DNA of 64,000 nucleotides from contig NZ_SMGP01000001.1 in assembly GCF_004339745.1 (NCBI RefSeq), forward strand, positions 4,526,001 to 4,590,000. The letters run 5' to 3'. Under the pieces are notes generated by a model. That model worked only from the letters and a program-made list of their open reading frames with translations. It searched no databases and was not told the DNA's origin. The DNA is from Paraburkholderia sp. BL9I2N2. Its GTDB lineage: Bacteria; Pseudomonadota; Gammaproteobacteria; Burkholderiales; Burkholderiaceae. This document shows positions 1-8,789 of this stretch, in pieces. Within the stretch, counting starts at the first letter, position 1, and every line of letters begins with the position of its first letter. A program made the position numbers and the translations under genes.

Positions 1-336
1 CGTGGTCGTGCCGAGCGCCTGGCGCAGCAGCGAGAGCACGATGATGATGCGCGTGAAGCTCGTCATCATTAGCACCATCGCCGGCAGGAACGACAGCATC
101 GTGAGCAGCAGCATCGTCTGCACACTCAGCGAGTAGGTCGTGCCGCCGTTCGGGCCGGGGCTCGTGTTGAAGGCCGGCAAGCCGGCGGTTTGCGCGAACG
201 ACAATGTCGGCAGCACGAGCATCAGCGCCGGCAACGCGACAGGCGCAACGCGGCGCACGGCTGAAATCACTTTCGAGGAGGTGCTGGACATGCGAGCGGA
301 TTGCGCGTGACGCGCCGAAGTAAGACTGAACTGCAT
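1..336 (-). CDS. fliP: FliP, flagellar type III export gate protein (3' part outside the window)
   Basis: Only the N-terminal part is present; the gene runs off the left edge. The conserved core MMTSFTRIIIVLSLLRQALG is visible, after a signal-peptide-like hydrophobic stretch ending near SFAQ. FliP is a core inner-membrane ring subunit of the flagellar export gate, made with FliQ and FliR. Two starts are possible. ATG at 336 overlaps the fliO stop (TAATG) and has a weak GGxGG motif upstream. ATG at 291 gives a shorter signal peptide but has no ribosome site. I chose 336 for the translational coupling. It is the last visible gene of the minus-strand fliL-M-N-O-P run. Confidence 0.9.
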   Translation of the reverse strand, partial: MQFSLTSARHAQSARMSSTSSKVISAVRRVAPVALPALMLVLPTLSFAQTAGLPAFNTSPGPNGGTTYSLSVQTMLLLTMLSFLPAMVLMMTSFTRIIIVLSLLRQALGTTT

Positions 337-947
337 TACCGAACCCCGCCGCCTTGCCCGTTGAAACGTTTGCCCACTTCGCCTTTCAAAGCGTCGCGAA
401 AGCGTTGGCCGAAGGTGCCTGGGAGTGCCGTGCCCGTCGCCCGCGTGCTTGCCGGACCGGGCTGCGTGGCGCCGAGCGGATCGATGGCGGCCGAACCAGC
501 CGGCATCGTGTGAAGCAGACGGACGTTGCCGGGCGCCGTGCCGAGCACGAGCCACGTATCGCCGATCTCGACCACCGCGACCCGTTCCTTGCCGCCGAGC
601 GAGGCGCCGCCGACCGTCTTCACGAGACCGCCGCGGTTTGCCGGCTGCAAGCCGAAGCGGCGAGCGAGCCATGCGCAACCGAACACCAGACCGATCACGA
701 CCAGCAGGCCGACGATGGTTTGCAATACCGCGCCGACGCCGAGCGCCGGAACAGCCGTGCCCGCGCCGACGCCCGAGGCGATTTTCGCGGCGTTGTTGAC
801 CGCGTTCATGTCCGCCGCGTGAACGGCCGACGGTGCGAGCAGCGCGAAGATCGACGCCGGGGCGCATAGCGCCGCCACGACGTTCGCGGCCTGTGCAGCG
901 CGATTCAGAACAGTGCGCAACACGGCGCGACCGGCAACGCGTTTCAT
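336..947 (-). CDS. fliO: FliO, flagellar export apparatus assembly protein
   Basis: A 203-residue protein with a long alanine-rich, signal-like N-terminus and one clear membrane helix around residues 72-95 (VLQTIVGLLVVIGLVFGCAW). The following sequence (WLARRFG, then VAVVEIGDTWLVLG) is the soluble FliO domain. FliO helps assemble the FliP ring of the export gate. The start overlaps the end of fliN by four bases and the stop overlaps fliP by one base, so the genes look translationally coupled. The C-terminal tail is low complexity, as is usual for this family. Confidence 0.9.
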   Translation of the reverse strand: MKRVAGRAVLRTVLNRAAQAANVVAALCAPASIFALLAPSAVHAADMNAVNNAAKIASGVGAGTAVPALGVGAVLQTIVGLLVVIGLVFGCAWLARRFGLQPANRGGLVKTVGGASLGGKERVAVVEIGDTWLVLGTAPGNVRLLHTMPAGSAAIDPLGATQPGPASTRATGTALPGTFGQRFRDALKGEVGKRFNGQGGGVR

Positions 948-1408
948 CGATTCAACTTCCGGATACGTTCGGACGGCGTGATGATGTCGGTCAGACGGAT
1001 ACCGAACTTGTCGTTCACCACCACCACTTCGCCCTGCGCGATCAGACAGCCGTTGACCAGCACGTCCATCGGTTCGCCGGCCATGCCGTCCAGTTCCACC
1101 ACCGAACCCTGCGCGAGTTGCAGCAGATTGCGGATCGCGATCTTGGTGCGGCCGAGCTCGACGGTCATCTGAACAGGAATGTCCAGGATCATGTCGATGT
1201 CGTTGCGCGTCGAGGTCGGCTCGACTTTCGACAGCGGCTGGAACACGCCCGCCGTCGTTGCGCTGACTTCCGTATTGTCGTTCTGCTCGGCCAGCGCGCT
1301 GGCCCAGTCCGCCATGGCCGCGTCGTCTTCGGCAGCGGCTGCGTCGGCGGCAAATTGCGGCTCGCCAGCGGCCAGTTCGGCCTCAGTTTTTGCGTTCAGG
1401 TCACTCAT
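944..1408 (-). CDS. fliN: FliN, flagellar motor switch C-ring protein
   Basis: The C-terminal half is a classic SpoA/FliN domain (IPVQMTVELGRTKIAIRNLL through KFGIRLTDIITPSERI). The N-terminal third is acidic and alanine-rich. FliN forms the lower C-ring with FliM and docks the FliH-FliI export complex. I start at ATG 1408, preceded by AAGGTGG, instead of the GTG at 1414. The ATG overlaps the end of fliM by eight bases, so fliN translation is probably coupled to fliM. Confidence 0.95.
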   Translation of the reverse strand: MSDLNAKTEAELAAGEPQFAADAAAAEDDAAMADWASALAEQNDNTEVSATTAGVFQPLSKVEPTSTRNDIDMILDIPVQMTVELGRTKIAIRNLLQLAQGSVVELDGMAGEPMDVLVNGCLIAQGEVVVVNDKFGIRLTDIITPSERIRKLNR

Positions 1409-2399
1409 ATCCACCTTCCTTCATCGTTTCGGCTGCGCTGATCATCTTCTGGACCCGCAACGCATACTGACCATTGAAAATTCCGTAGCCGCATTCCATC
1501 ACCGGCACGCCATCGACTTTCGCCGTGATGTGTTCGGGGATGTTGATCGGCAAAACATCGCCCTTGCGCATGTTCAGGATCTGTTCGAACGTGACCGGCA
1601 CCTGAGCCAGGTCGGCGGTCAGTTCCACTTCCGCTGCCTGCACCTGCTGCGACAGCACGCGGACCCAGCGGCGGTCGACTTCGAGCGCCTCGCCCTGGAT
1701 CGGCGACGAGAGGATGTCGCGGATCGGTTCGATCATCGAGTACGGCATGCAGATGTGCAGCGTGCCGCCGGTCGTGCCGAACTCGATCGAGAACTGCGTG
1801 ACGATGACGATTTCGTTAGGCGTCGCCACGTTGGCGAATTGCGTGTGCATTTCCGAGCGCACATATTCGAACTGCAGCGGACGCACGCTCTTCCACGAGG
1901 CCGTGTAGTTGTCGAACACCAGGTTCAGCAGCTTGTTGATGATGCGCTGCTCGGTCTGCGTGAAATCGCGGCCTTCGACGCGGGTATGGAAACGCCCGTC
2001 GCCGCCGAACAGGTTGTCGACCACGAAGAACACGAGGTTCGGATCGAACACGAACAGCGATGTGCCGCGCAGCGGCTTCACGTGGACCAGGTTCAGGTTG
2101 GTCGGGATCGGCAGATTGCGGGTGAATTCGCTGTACTTCTGCACCTTCACCGGACCGACGGAGATTTCCGCCGAGCGCCGCATGAAGTTGAAAATGCCGA
2201 CGCGCAACAGACGCGCGAACCGGTCGTTGATGATTTCAAGGCCGGGCATCCGGCCGCGGACGATGCGTTCCTGCGTCGCGATGTTGTAAGGCCGTACGCC
2301 CGCACGGTCGCTTTGCTCGGCTTCCGAGTCGGTTTCACCGGTTACGCCCTTGAGGAGGGCATCGACCTCCTCCTGGGACATGAACTCTTCGTGGCCCAT
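1401..2399 (-). CDS. fliM: FliM, flagellar motor switch protein
   Basis: A full-length FliM of 332 residues. The N-terminal CheY-P binding peptide (MSQEEVDALL, residues 7-16) is followed by the middle domain, which has FGGDGR near residues 130-135, and then a C-terminal SpoA domain. FliM forms the middle of the C-ring, contacts FliG and switches rotation direction when it binds phosphorylated CheY. It lies between fliL and fliN in the standard order. ATG 2399 gives the expected short leader before the CheY-binding peptide. Confidence 0.96.
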   Translation of the reverse strand: MGHEEFMSQEEVDALLKGVTGETDSEAEQSDRAGVRPYNIATQERIVRGRMPGLEIINDRFARLLRVGIFNFMRRSAEISVGPVKVQKYSEFTRNLPIPTNLNLVHVKPLRGTSLFVFDPNLVFFVVDNLFGGDGRFHTRVEGRDFTQTEQRIINKLLNLVFDNYTASWKSVRPLQFEYVRSEMHTQFANVATPNEIVIVTQFSIEFGTTGGTLHICMPYSMIEPIRDILSSPIQGEALEVDRRWVRVLSQQVQAAEVELTADLAQVPVTFEQILNMRKGDVLPINIPEHITAKVDGVPVMECGYGIFNGQYALRVQKMISAAETMKEGGYE

Positions 2400-2464
2400 T
2401 CCTTATTCCTCGTGCGTCCCGTGGCGGTTGATGATGGCAGCGCTGATTAACGTCACGACCGGCG

Positions 2465-2971
2465 TCACTGCACGACGAATTCGGTGAACAGCACGTCCTG
2501 GACATGGATCGGCGCGGCGCCCTTGTCGGTCGGCTGCTCGATCAGCGTGCGCAATTCCGTGGCGAGCGCGCGCTTGCCTTCGAGCGGCGCGAGTTCGTCA
2601 GGGTGCTTGTTCGAGAGTGCGAGCAGGATGTGGCTGCGCACTTCGGGCATGTGGTCTGTCAGCTCCTGCTGGGTCTTGGCGTCGGTGAGTTTTAGCGTCA
2701 GGCCGATGCGCAGGAAATGCTGCTGGCCGTCGTCTGATTGCAGATTCACGGTCATGGATTCGAGCGGGAAGAACAGCGGAGCGGCGAGTGGCGCTGGCGC
2801 GCTGGCGGTTTCAGCCGATGCGGCGGCGGGGGCGCGCTTCGACATGAAGAACCACACGCCCGCGCCGGCTGCGCCCGCGGCAATGATCGCTATGAGGACG
2901 ATCAGGATGATGCGCTTCATCGGGCCCGGAGAGGCGGGCGCGGCTTGCTGGGGTGCGGTTGTGGTTGCCAT
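2465..2971 (-). CDS. fliL: FliL, flagellar stator-associated membrane protein
   Basis: A 168-residue protein. After a short Pro/Ala-rich cytoplasmic tail there is one membrane helix (about residues 19-42) and then a periplasmic FliL domain (FFPLESMTVNLQSDDGQQHF through VQDVLFTEFVVQ). FliL forms a ring around the stator units and affects torque. It is the first gene of the minus-strand fliL-M-N-O-P cluster, so its promoter should lie in the 507-base gap on its 5' side. I saw no convincing flagellar sigma-factor site there. Confidence 0.93.
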   Translation of the reverse strand: MATTTAPQQAAPASPGPMKRIILIVLIAIIAAGAAGAGVWFFMSKRAPAAASAETASAPAPLAAPLFFPLESMTVNLQSDDGQQHFLRIGLTLKLTDAKTQQELTDHMPEVRSHILLALSNKHPDELAPLEGKRALATELRTLIEQPTDKGAAPIHVQDVLFTEFVVQ

Positions 2972-3478
2972 GAGGTTTGCTTTGCTTGCCTTTAGTGCTG
3001 GTGATGGTGATTGTTGTTGATTTTCCTGCGGCGCGATGGGTCGAAAAGAAGGGGGATTGAGGGTTATCTCTGGTTTTTGCTTTTTTGTTGGGCTTTTCTT
3101 TTGGTCCGCTGTGGGGTGTTGGCCTTTCCTTGAGGTCGCTGTGGTCTATTGGCGTTGCCCCTGTGCGGGGCGGCACCTACTTTCTTTGCCGCAACAAAGA
3201 AAGTAGGCAAAGAAAGCCGCTTCACACCGCCAGCTCATAAGCGGGCCCCTCGCGCAGTCGCAGTAGTGGTGCATCTGGAATCAGTGTTCTCGCGCATTCC
3301 GCGTGAGTGACAAGGCGCTCATTCTTCCGGCGACGCTACGCGCGCCGTGGCGGTACTTCACTTAACCGCCCGACGCAAATCGGCGCCCTTTGGTGGGCGC
3401 CGCTGATCAACTGTCTGCAAAATCAATGTTCGGCAAATGCTTTGGCGCACGGCGAATGCCGGCGCTCAAGGCACAATC
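2972..3478. other. Intergenic gap between fliL and fliK
   Basis: This 507-base gap lies between the start of fliL and the stop of the upstream fliK, both on the minus strand. It is less GC-rich near fliL. It holds a perfect palindromic repeat at 3176-3207, listed separately, and CT-rich or purine-rich tracts. No ORF with plausible protein character was seen. It must contain the fliL promoter and the end of the fliK transcript. Confidence 0.6.
3176..3216. repeat. Intergenic palindromic repeat (REP-like)
   Basis: A perfect 13-base inverted repeat: CCTACTTTCTTTG at 3176-3188 and its complement at 3195-3207, with a six-base loop. It is followed at once by another CAAAGAAAG (3208-3216), so a third partial arm is present. 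From family knowledge, intergenic sequences of this form recur in Paraburkholderia genomes. The copy number could not be counted here. It could act as a transcription end for fliK or as a repeat hot spot. Confidence 0.7.
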
Positions 3479-4969
3479 TCAAGCGAATGTGTCGACCAGG
3501 CCTACCGTGCGGCGCACCGGTACGTTGACCGCCGTGTCGATCGCGTCTGTGCCGCTGCTGCCGCCAAACGATCCGCTCCCGCTCGAGCGGCCGCCGGAAC
3601 GGCCGGAGTCGGCGCTTTGCTGTTGGCCGCTCTGGCGCGCAAAGCCGTCGCTGACGCTCGCGCTCCCCAAGCCGATGCCGTTGGATTCCATCGCCTCGCG
3701 CAGCTTCGGCAGCGCGGCTTCGACGGCTTCGCGCACGGACTGGTGCTGCGACACGAACAACGCATGTGCATGGTTATCGGCAACCTGCAAGACAACCTGT
3801 AGCGGCCCCAGATCCTTCGGGTTCAAGGTGAGCTCGGCGCTCTGCGAATGTGCGTTCGACAGGAACACCACCTTCTGGCTCAACGCGTCTTCCCAGTCAG
3901 TCGTGCCGACCTGCGGTGACAGCGCGTTCGCCGCTTCCGCCGCGCCGGCGTTGCCAGTGGTCTGGACGGCTGCCGTCGTGCTCGCTGCGCTCGCCGCGGC
4001 TTGCGAAGCGGCTAGCGCCGCTGTTGCTGCATCCGTCGCGCTCTTGAAAGAGGCGAGATCGTCGGCTTGCGTGCCTCCGGCTGCCGTCGCCGTCATTGCG
4101 TCAGCCGCCGCTTTTGCGGCCGCCGATGGGTCGGCCACGGTCGTCGCCGCCGTCGTCATCGCGGCTTTCGATGCAGTCGATCCCTTGCCGTCGCCGAACA
4201 GGCCAGCCGCCAGGCTCTTGCCGTCGGTGGCGCCATTCAGCCCAGTGTTCGTACCAGCCAAGCCGTTTGCCGAGGTCGCGGCGCTTGCGGCTGCGCCGCT
4301 CGCCAGTGCTTGCGCGGGAACGCCCTGGCCGTTCGCCAATGCGGCCAACGCTGCCTGCAGCGCGTCTTGCAGTGACTTCGGATCGGTGGCGGTGGATTCC
4401 TTGCCCGGCGTGCCGCCGGTCGTAGCGTCCGTGGCCGTGCCCGGTAGCGTGGTCGCGGCATCGGTCAAGGCTGCTGCGGGGTCGGCGGTTGTCGGCGTAT
4501 TGGCGCTGTTCGCGTCGGCCTGAGCTTGTGCCTGGGCCTGAGCGGCAGCGGCTGCCGCCGCGGTGCCCGCGTCGGTCTGGTTCGCCGTGTTGCCGGTTTT
4601 CGCCGGCGTGGCGTTCGTCTTGTCGGTCGAAGCCTGTTGCGTATCGCCCGACGAAGCCGTGGACGAAGCCGAGCTCGTCGGCTTGCTGGTGTCCTTGCTG
4701 TTGCTCGCGTCGTCGGCGCTTTTCGGTGCGGGATCGGCCGGCGGCGGCGCGTCGTGCACGCTCGACGAAGACGACGATGAGCCTGACGACGCCGCAGCCG
4801 CAGCCTGCTGCTGGCTCGCGCTCAGCGCAGCCGCGCTGCTCTGCTGGTCGATGCTCTGCTGCAGGGTTTGCGAGAACGGTTTGGCGTTCGCCGCAGCGGC
4901 GATGGCCGCGCTGGTTGACGTGCTGCTGGCGGAGCCGAGCAGCGAGCCGATCTGTGAAAGAAGCGACAT
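3479..4969 (-). CDS. fliK: FliK, flagellar hook-length control protein
   Basis: About 496 residues. The N-terminal two thirds is a long Ala/Ser/Thr/Gln-rich low-complexity ruler region. The C-terminal Flg_hook domain has the diagnostic LTLNPKDLGPLQVVLQV segment and ends in a Ser/Gly-rich tail. FliK measures the hook and triggers the substrate switch at FlhB. ATG 4969 is preceded by AGGA at good spacing; an upstream TTG (4984) would add five residues. It is the last gene of the fliF-G-H-I-J-K run. A second FliK-like gene lies at 12216. Confidence 0.92.
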   Translation of the reverse strand: MSLLSQIGSLLGSASSTSTSAAIAAAANAKPFSQTLQQSIDQQSSAAALSASQQQAAAAASSGSSSSSSSVHDAPPPADPAPKSADDASNSKDTSKPTSSASSTASSGDTQQASTDKTNATPAKTGNTANQTDAGTAAAAAAAQAQAQAQADANSANTPTTADPAAALTDAATTLPGTATDATTGGTPGKESTATDPKSLQDALQAALAALANGQGVPAQALASGAAASAATSANGLAGTNTGLNGATDGKSLAAGLFGDGKGSTASKAAMTTAATTVADPSAAAKAAADAMTATAAGGTQADDLASFKSATDAATAALAASQAAASAASTTAAVQTTGNAGAAEAANALSPQVGTTDWEDALSQKVVFLSNAHSQSAELTLNPKDLGPLQVVLQVADNHAHALFVSQHQSVREAVEAALPKLREAMESNGIGLGSASVSDGFARQSGQQQSADSGRSGGRSSGSGSFGGSSGTDAIDTAVNVPVRRTVGLVDTFA

Positions 4970-5028
4970 AGGGAATCCTGTCAATCGGTCAAACGGTGTT
5001 CAGTCAATCGAGGTGGCGCTCATGCGCG

Positions 5029-5478
5029 TCATGCGCCTTCTGCGCGCATCCTCAGAATCCGGGCGGCGTGTTCGTCGGCGTCGCGCTGATCGCGCCGCGC
5101 CGTGGTCTTGGCTTCGGCTGCCTCGCCGCGCGCCTGCAGCACTTCGTACGAACCGAGCTTCTGCTTCTGACGCTGCCAATCGGGCTTGGCTGCCTCGACG
5201 CGCGCGTTGGCCGTCACCAGCAGGTTGCGCTGCTGTTCAATGGCGGAGTCGAGCGTGTCGATGAATGCCTGGAAATTGCGCATGTTCCCTGCGGGCATGC
5301 CCGTCTGGGCCGTCGCGGTGAAGCGTGCGTGGTATTCGTCGCGGTACTGCACGAGGGCGTCGAGCTGCGACTGCACGTCGTTGCGCTCGCGCTGCGCGCG
5401 GCCCAGACGTTGCGCGGCGGCGTCCACATCGTCCTGGGCGAGGCCGATGAGGGTCTTGATCGGAAAGTGTTTCGCCAT
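5029..5478 (-). CDS. fliJ: FliJ, flagellar export chaperone and ATPase stalk protein
   Basis: A 149-residue, highly charged and almost entirely helical protein with heptad-like spacing, as expected for the FliJ two-helix coiled coil. FliJ sits in the FliI ATPase ring and links it to FlhA. ATG 5478 has a strong AGGAGG site, and the start lies two bases after the fliI stop. The order fliI-fliJ-fliK is the standard one. Confidence 0.92.
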   Translation of the reverse strand: MAKHFPIKTLIGLAQDDVDAAAQRLGRAQRERNDVQSQLDALVQYRDEYHARFTATAQTGMPAGNMRNFQAFIDTLDSAIEQQRNLLVTANARVEAAKPDWQRQKQKLGSYEVLQARGEAAEAKTTARRDQRDADEHAARILRMRAEGA

Positions 5479-5480
5479 CG

Positions 5481-7130
5481 TCAGCCTCCTTGGGCAAACA
5501 GCGTGTCCAGCATCTCGAGACTCGGTTCAAAGTTCGCGCACTCGCGAAAACCTTGCTGCAAAAATGCTTCCATTCGCGGATACAGCGCAATCGCGCGGTC
5601 GAGCAGCGCGTCGCGCCCGCTCGAATACGCGCCGACGTTGATCAGATCGCGGTTGCGCTGATAGCGCGACAGCATCTGCTTGAACATACGCGTCTTGTCC
5701 AGATGGTTATCGTCGATCAGCGCGGTCATTGCCCGGCTAATCGACGCTTCGATGTCGATCGCGGGATAGTGGCCGGCTTCAGCCAGCGAGCGCGACAGCA
5801 CGATGTGGCCGTCCAGAATCGCCCGCGCCGAGTCGGCGATCGGATCCTGCTGGTCGTCGCCCTCGGTCAGCACCGTGTAGAACGCGGTGATCGAGCCGCC
5901 GCCCGCCGGCCCGTTGCCGGTCCGCTCGACGAGCGCCGGCAGCTTGGCGAACACCGAAGGCGGATAGCCCTTGGTGGCGGGCGGCTCGCCCACGGCCAGC
6001 GCGATCTCGCGCTGCGCCATCGCGTAACGGGTCAGCGAGTCCATCAGCAGCAGCACGTGCTTGCCCTGGTCGCGGAAATACTCAGCGAGCGACGTCGAAT
6101 ACGAGGCGGCCTGCATACGCAGCAGCGGCGAGACGTCGGCCGGCGCGGCGATCACCACGGAGCGCGCCAAGCCTTCCTCGCCGAGAATCTGCTCGATGAA
6201 TTCCTTCACTTCGCGGCCGCGTTCGCCGATCAGGCCGATCACGATCACTTCGGCGCTGGTGTAGCGCGCCATCGTGCCGAGCAGCACCGACTTACCGACG
6301 CCCGAACCGGCGAACAATCCCATGCGCTGGCCACGGCCGACGGTCAAGAGCGCGTTGATCGCGCGCACGCCGACGTCGAGCACCTTGTGGATCGGCTCGC
6401 GGTTCAGCGGATTGATCACCGGCGAGGACAGCGGGGCGTCGGCATGCGTGCCGAGCGGACCGAGTCCGTCGAGCGGACGGCCGGAGGCGTCCAACACGCG
6501 GCCAAGCAATTCCCAGCCGACCGGCAGGCGCTTCGCGCCCGCCATCGGGTCGGCGATCGGCGCGCTTTCGAGCGGAAAGACGCGCGCGCCGGGCAGGAGG
6601 CCGATCACTTCGGTGGTCGGCATCAGAAACAGTTTGTCGCCGGAGAAGCCGACCACTTCGGCTTCGGCCATCGGCAGCGAACTGCCTTGCGGCAGTTCGA
6701 TCATCACTTCGGCGCCTACGGAGAGGCGCAGGCCCACGGCTTCGAGCACGAGACCAGCGGCGCGCGTGAGACGTCCGCAGGCGCGCATCGGCTTGGCGAT
6801 GGCATTGCGCGCGCGCAGTGCGTCGAGGCGGCCGCGCCAGGCTTGCATGTGCGGATTGCTGTCGAGCGCGGGATCGTACGGCGCGTGGGCAACAGCGGCG
6901 GAAGCGGAGCTCGCAGGCGCTGCAACGCGGCTCGCGGCGGCGCCCGTCGCCGGATGGGCATGCGCCGGATCGCGCAAGGCGGCTTCGATCGCCGCGACCG
7001 CGGCCGCGGCGGGTGTCACCGCAGCCGGTACTTCCGCGAGCGCCTCGGCGCCGAACGACGCCAGCGCCAGTTCGCGTTCGAGCGGCGTCAGGTCGCTGGC
7101 GCGGATCTCTTCGAGCGTCGGCTTCACCAT
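5481..7130 (-). CDS. fliI: FliI, flagellum-specific export ATPase
   Basis: A 549-residue F1-type ATPase that energises flagellar protein export. The Walker A motif AGSGVGKS is near residues 274-281 and Walker B VLLLMDSLTR near 359-368. The export-ATPase segment TKGYPPSVFAKLPALVERTG is also present. The N-terminus is about 90 residues longer than in enterobacteria and Ala-rich. The start overlaps the end of fliH by seven bases and has an AGGTGAG site. It is expected to work with FliH, the regulator, and FliJ, the stalk, both adjacent. Confidence 0.96.
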   Translation of the reverse strand: MVKPTLEEIRASDLTPLERELALASFGAEALAEVPAAVTPAAAAVAAIEAALRDPAHAHPATGAAASRVAAPASSASAAVAHAPYDPALDSNPHMQAWRGRLDALRARNAIAKPMRACGRLTRAAGLVLEAVGLRLSVGAEVMIELPQGSSLPMAEAEVVGFSGDKLFLMPTTEVIGLLPGARVFPLESAPIADPMAGAKRLPVGWELLGRVLDASGRPLDGLGPLGTHADAPLSSPVINPLNREPIHKVLDVGVRAINALLTVGRGQRMGLFAGSGVGKSVLLGTMARYTSAEVIVIGLIGERGREVKEFIEQILGEEGLARSVVIAAPADVSPLLRMQAASYSTSLAEYFRDQGKHVLLLMDSLTRYAMAQREIALAVGEPPATKGYPPSVFAKLPALVERTGNGPAGGGSITAFYTVLTEGDDQQDPIADSARAILDGHIVLSRSLAEAGHYPAIDIEASISRAMTALIDDNHLDKTRMFKQMLSRYQRNRDLINVGAYSSGRDALLDRAIALYPRMEAFLQQGFRECANFEPSLEMLDTLFAQGG

Positions 7131-7807
7131 GTGCTCACCTTGCCGAGTGCGGCAGCCACCCGCTCCCAGCGCGTGTCGATGCCGGCGTCCACTTCGCCGG
7201 TGCCGGCTTGCGCGCGGCAGCCGCCGCGTTCCACCGCCGGATCGGTGCGCACGGTCCAGCCGCGCGTCTGCAATTCTTCCATCAGATAGGCTTCGACGAC
7301 CGGCAGATCGGCGGGACTCACGATCAAAGCCGGCGCGCCGACCAGCGTGGGCTCGGCGGCCAGCACCTCGCGCGCGGCGGCGATCAGCGCAGTCGGGTCG
7401 TGCTGCACGTGCTGGCGCACCACCTGTTGCGCGATGTCGAGCGCGAGCGCCACCAGCGTTTCGGAGATCGCGCCTTGCGCGCCGTCGAGCGCAGCCTTGA
7501 AGGTTTCAGCCAGCGCGGCGAGCCGCGCGGCTTCTTCGCGCGCTTCGCTCTGGCCTTGCTCGAAACCCTGCGCATGGCCTTGGTCGTAACCGGCCTGATA
7601 ACCGAGCGCCTGGCCGGCCACGTGGCCGGACGCGATGCCCTGTGCATGAGCGGCGTCGCGCAGACGTTCGAGTTCGGCTTCGAAAGCGCCGTCGTCGACT
7701 TCGGGTTCGGGCGGCGCCGGGGGCACCGGATCGAACGAGGCCATCTCCCAGCGCTGGTAGGCCGAGAGGCTTTCCTTCGCCGCGGAGTTCTGATCAGACA
7801 TATGCAT
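7124..7807 (-). CDS. fliH: FliH, flagellar export ATPase regulator
   Basis: A 227-residue protein with a conserved N-terminal Trp-containing segment (YQRWEMASFDP) of the kind that binds the export gate. A Gly/Gln repeat follows (GYQAGYDQGHAQGFEQGQ), typical of the GxxxG-rich FliH stalk. The C-terminal part resembles the V-ATPase E subunit and binds FliI. ATG 7807 has AAGG at six bases. The start overlaps the fliG stop and the end overlaps fliI, so the three are translated in step. Confidence 0.92.
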   Translation of the reverse strand: MHMSDQNSAAKESLSAYQRWEMASFDPVPPAPPEPEVDDGAFEAELERLRDAAHAQGIASGHVAGQALGYQAGYDQGHAQGFEQGQSEAREEAARLAALAETFKAALDGAQGAISETLVALALDIAQQVVRQHVQHDPTALIAAAREVLAAEPTLVGAPALIVSPADLPVVEAYLMEELQTRGWTVRTDPAVERGGCRAQAGTGEVDAGIDTRWERVAAALGKVSTW

Positions 7808-8789
7808 CTTCGGCCTTGCCGCCTAGAACGATCTGGCCGCCTTCGGCCAGGTTGCGCACGATCTGCAGAATGCGGCGCTGCTGCGTCTCGACTTCGGAGA
7901 CGCGCACCGGACCGCGCGCGTCGAGGTCTTCGGCGAGCAGTTCGGCGGCACGCTGCGACATGTTCGACAGGAACTTCTGGCGCAGCGCGGGCGGCGCGCC
8001 CTTCAGCGAGATGATCAACGCCTCGGACTCGACTTCCTTCAGCAACAGCTGGATCGCGCGGTCTTCCAGATCGAGCAGGTTCTCGAACACAAACATCTGA
8101 TCAATGATCTTCTGCGCAAGTTCCGCATCGTACTGACGAACATTCTCGATGACGCCTTCCTCATGGTTGCTCGACATGAAGTTGAGAATTTCGGCCGCCG
8201 TGCGGATGCCGCCCATGGGGCTGCGCTTGAGGTTGTCGCTGCCGGACAGGAGGCCCGTCAGCACGTCGTCGAGTTCGCGCAGCGCGGCCGGCTGGATGCC
8301 GTCGAGCGTCGCGATGCGCAGCAGCACGTCGTTGCGCAGCCGTTCCGTGAAGCAGGCGACGATTTCCGACGCCTGATCGCGGTCCAGGTGAACGAGGATG
8401 GTCGCGATGATCTGCGGATGCTCGTTCTTGATGAGTTCGGCGACCGCTGCGGAATCCATCCACTTCAGGCCTTCGATACCGCTCGTATCGCTGCCCTGCA
8501 AAATCCGGTCGATGATCGCGCCGGCCTTGTCGTCGCCGAGCGCCTTGGTCAGCACGGAACGGATGTACTCGTTCGAATCCAGCGACATGCCGGTGTGCTG
8601 CTCGGCCTCGCGCACGAACTCCTGCAGGACTTCATCGACCTGCTCGCGGGTCACGCTCTTCAGTGCGGCCATCGCGACGCCGATCTTCTGGACTTCGCGC
8701 GGCCCGAGGAACTTGAACACCTGCGCGGCTTCTTCCTCGCCGATCGACATCAGCAGGAGCGCGCTCTTCATTACGCCTTCAGCGCTCAT
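7794..8789 (-). CDS. fliG: FliG, flagellar motor switch protein
   Basis: A 331-residue protein with the full three-domain FliG architecture. An N-terminal FliF-binding domain (KSALLLMSIGEEEAAQVFKF) leads to the middle domain with the EHPQ motif (NEHPQIIATILVHL). The C-terminal charged helix that meets the stator contains LEDRAIQLLLKEVE. FliG is the torque-generating rotor subunit. Its ATG lies inside the last codons of fliF (11-base overlap), so FliF and FliG synthesis are probably coupled. Confidence 0.96.
   Translation of the reverse strand: MSAEGVMKSALLLMSIGEEEAAQVFKFLGPREVQKIGVAMAALKSVTREQVDEVLQEFVREAEQHTGMSLDSNEYIRSVLTKALGDDKAGAIIDRILQGSDTSGIEGLKWMDSAAVAELIKNEHPQIIATILVHLDRDQASEIVACFTERLRNDVLLRIATLDGIQPAALRELDDVLTGLLSGSDNLKRSPMGGIRTAAEILNFMSSNHEEGVIENVRQYDAELAQKIIDQMFVFENLLDLEDRAIQLLLKEVESEALIISLKGAPPALRQKFLSNMSQRAAELLAEDLDARGPVRVSEVETQQRRILQIVRNLAEGGQIVLGGKAEDAYV

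Noticed and set aside
5490..7289. 599-codon open frame on the plus strand opposite fliI and fliH
   Set aside because: His/Arg/Gln-rich shadow of the GC-rich coding strand; fliI and fliH are certain on the other strand.
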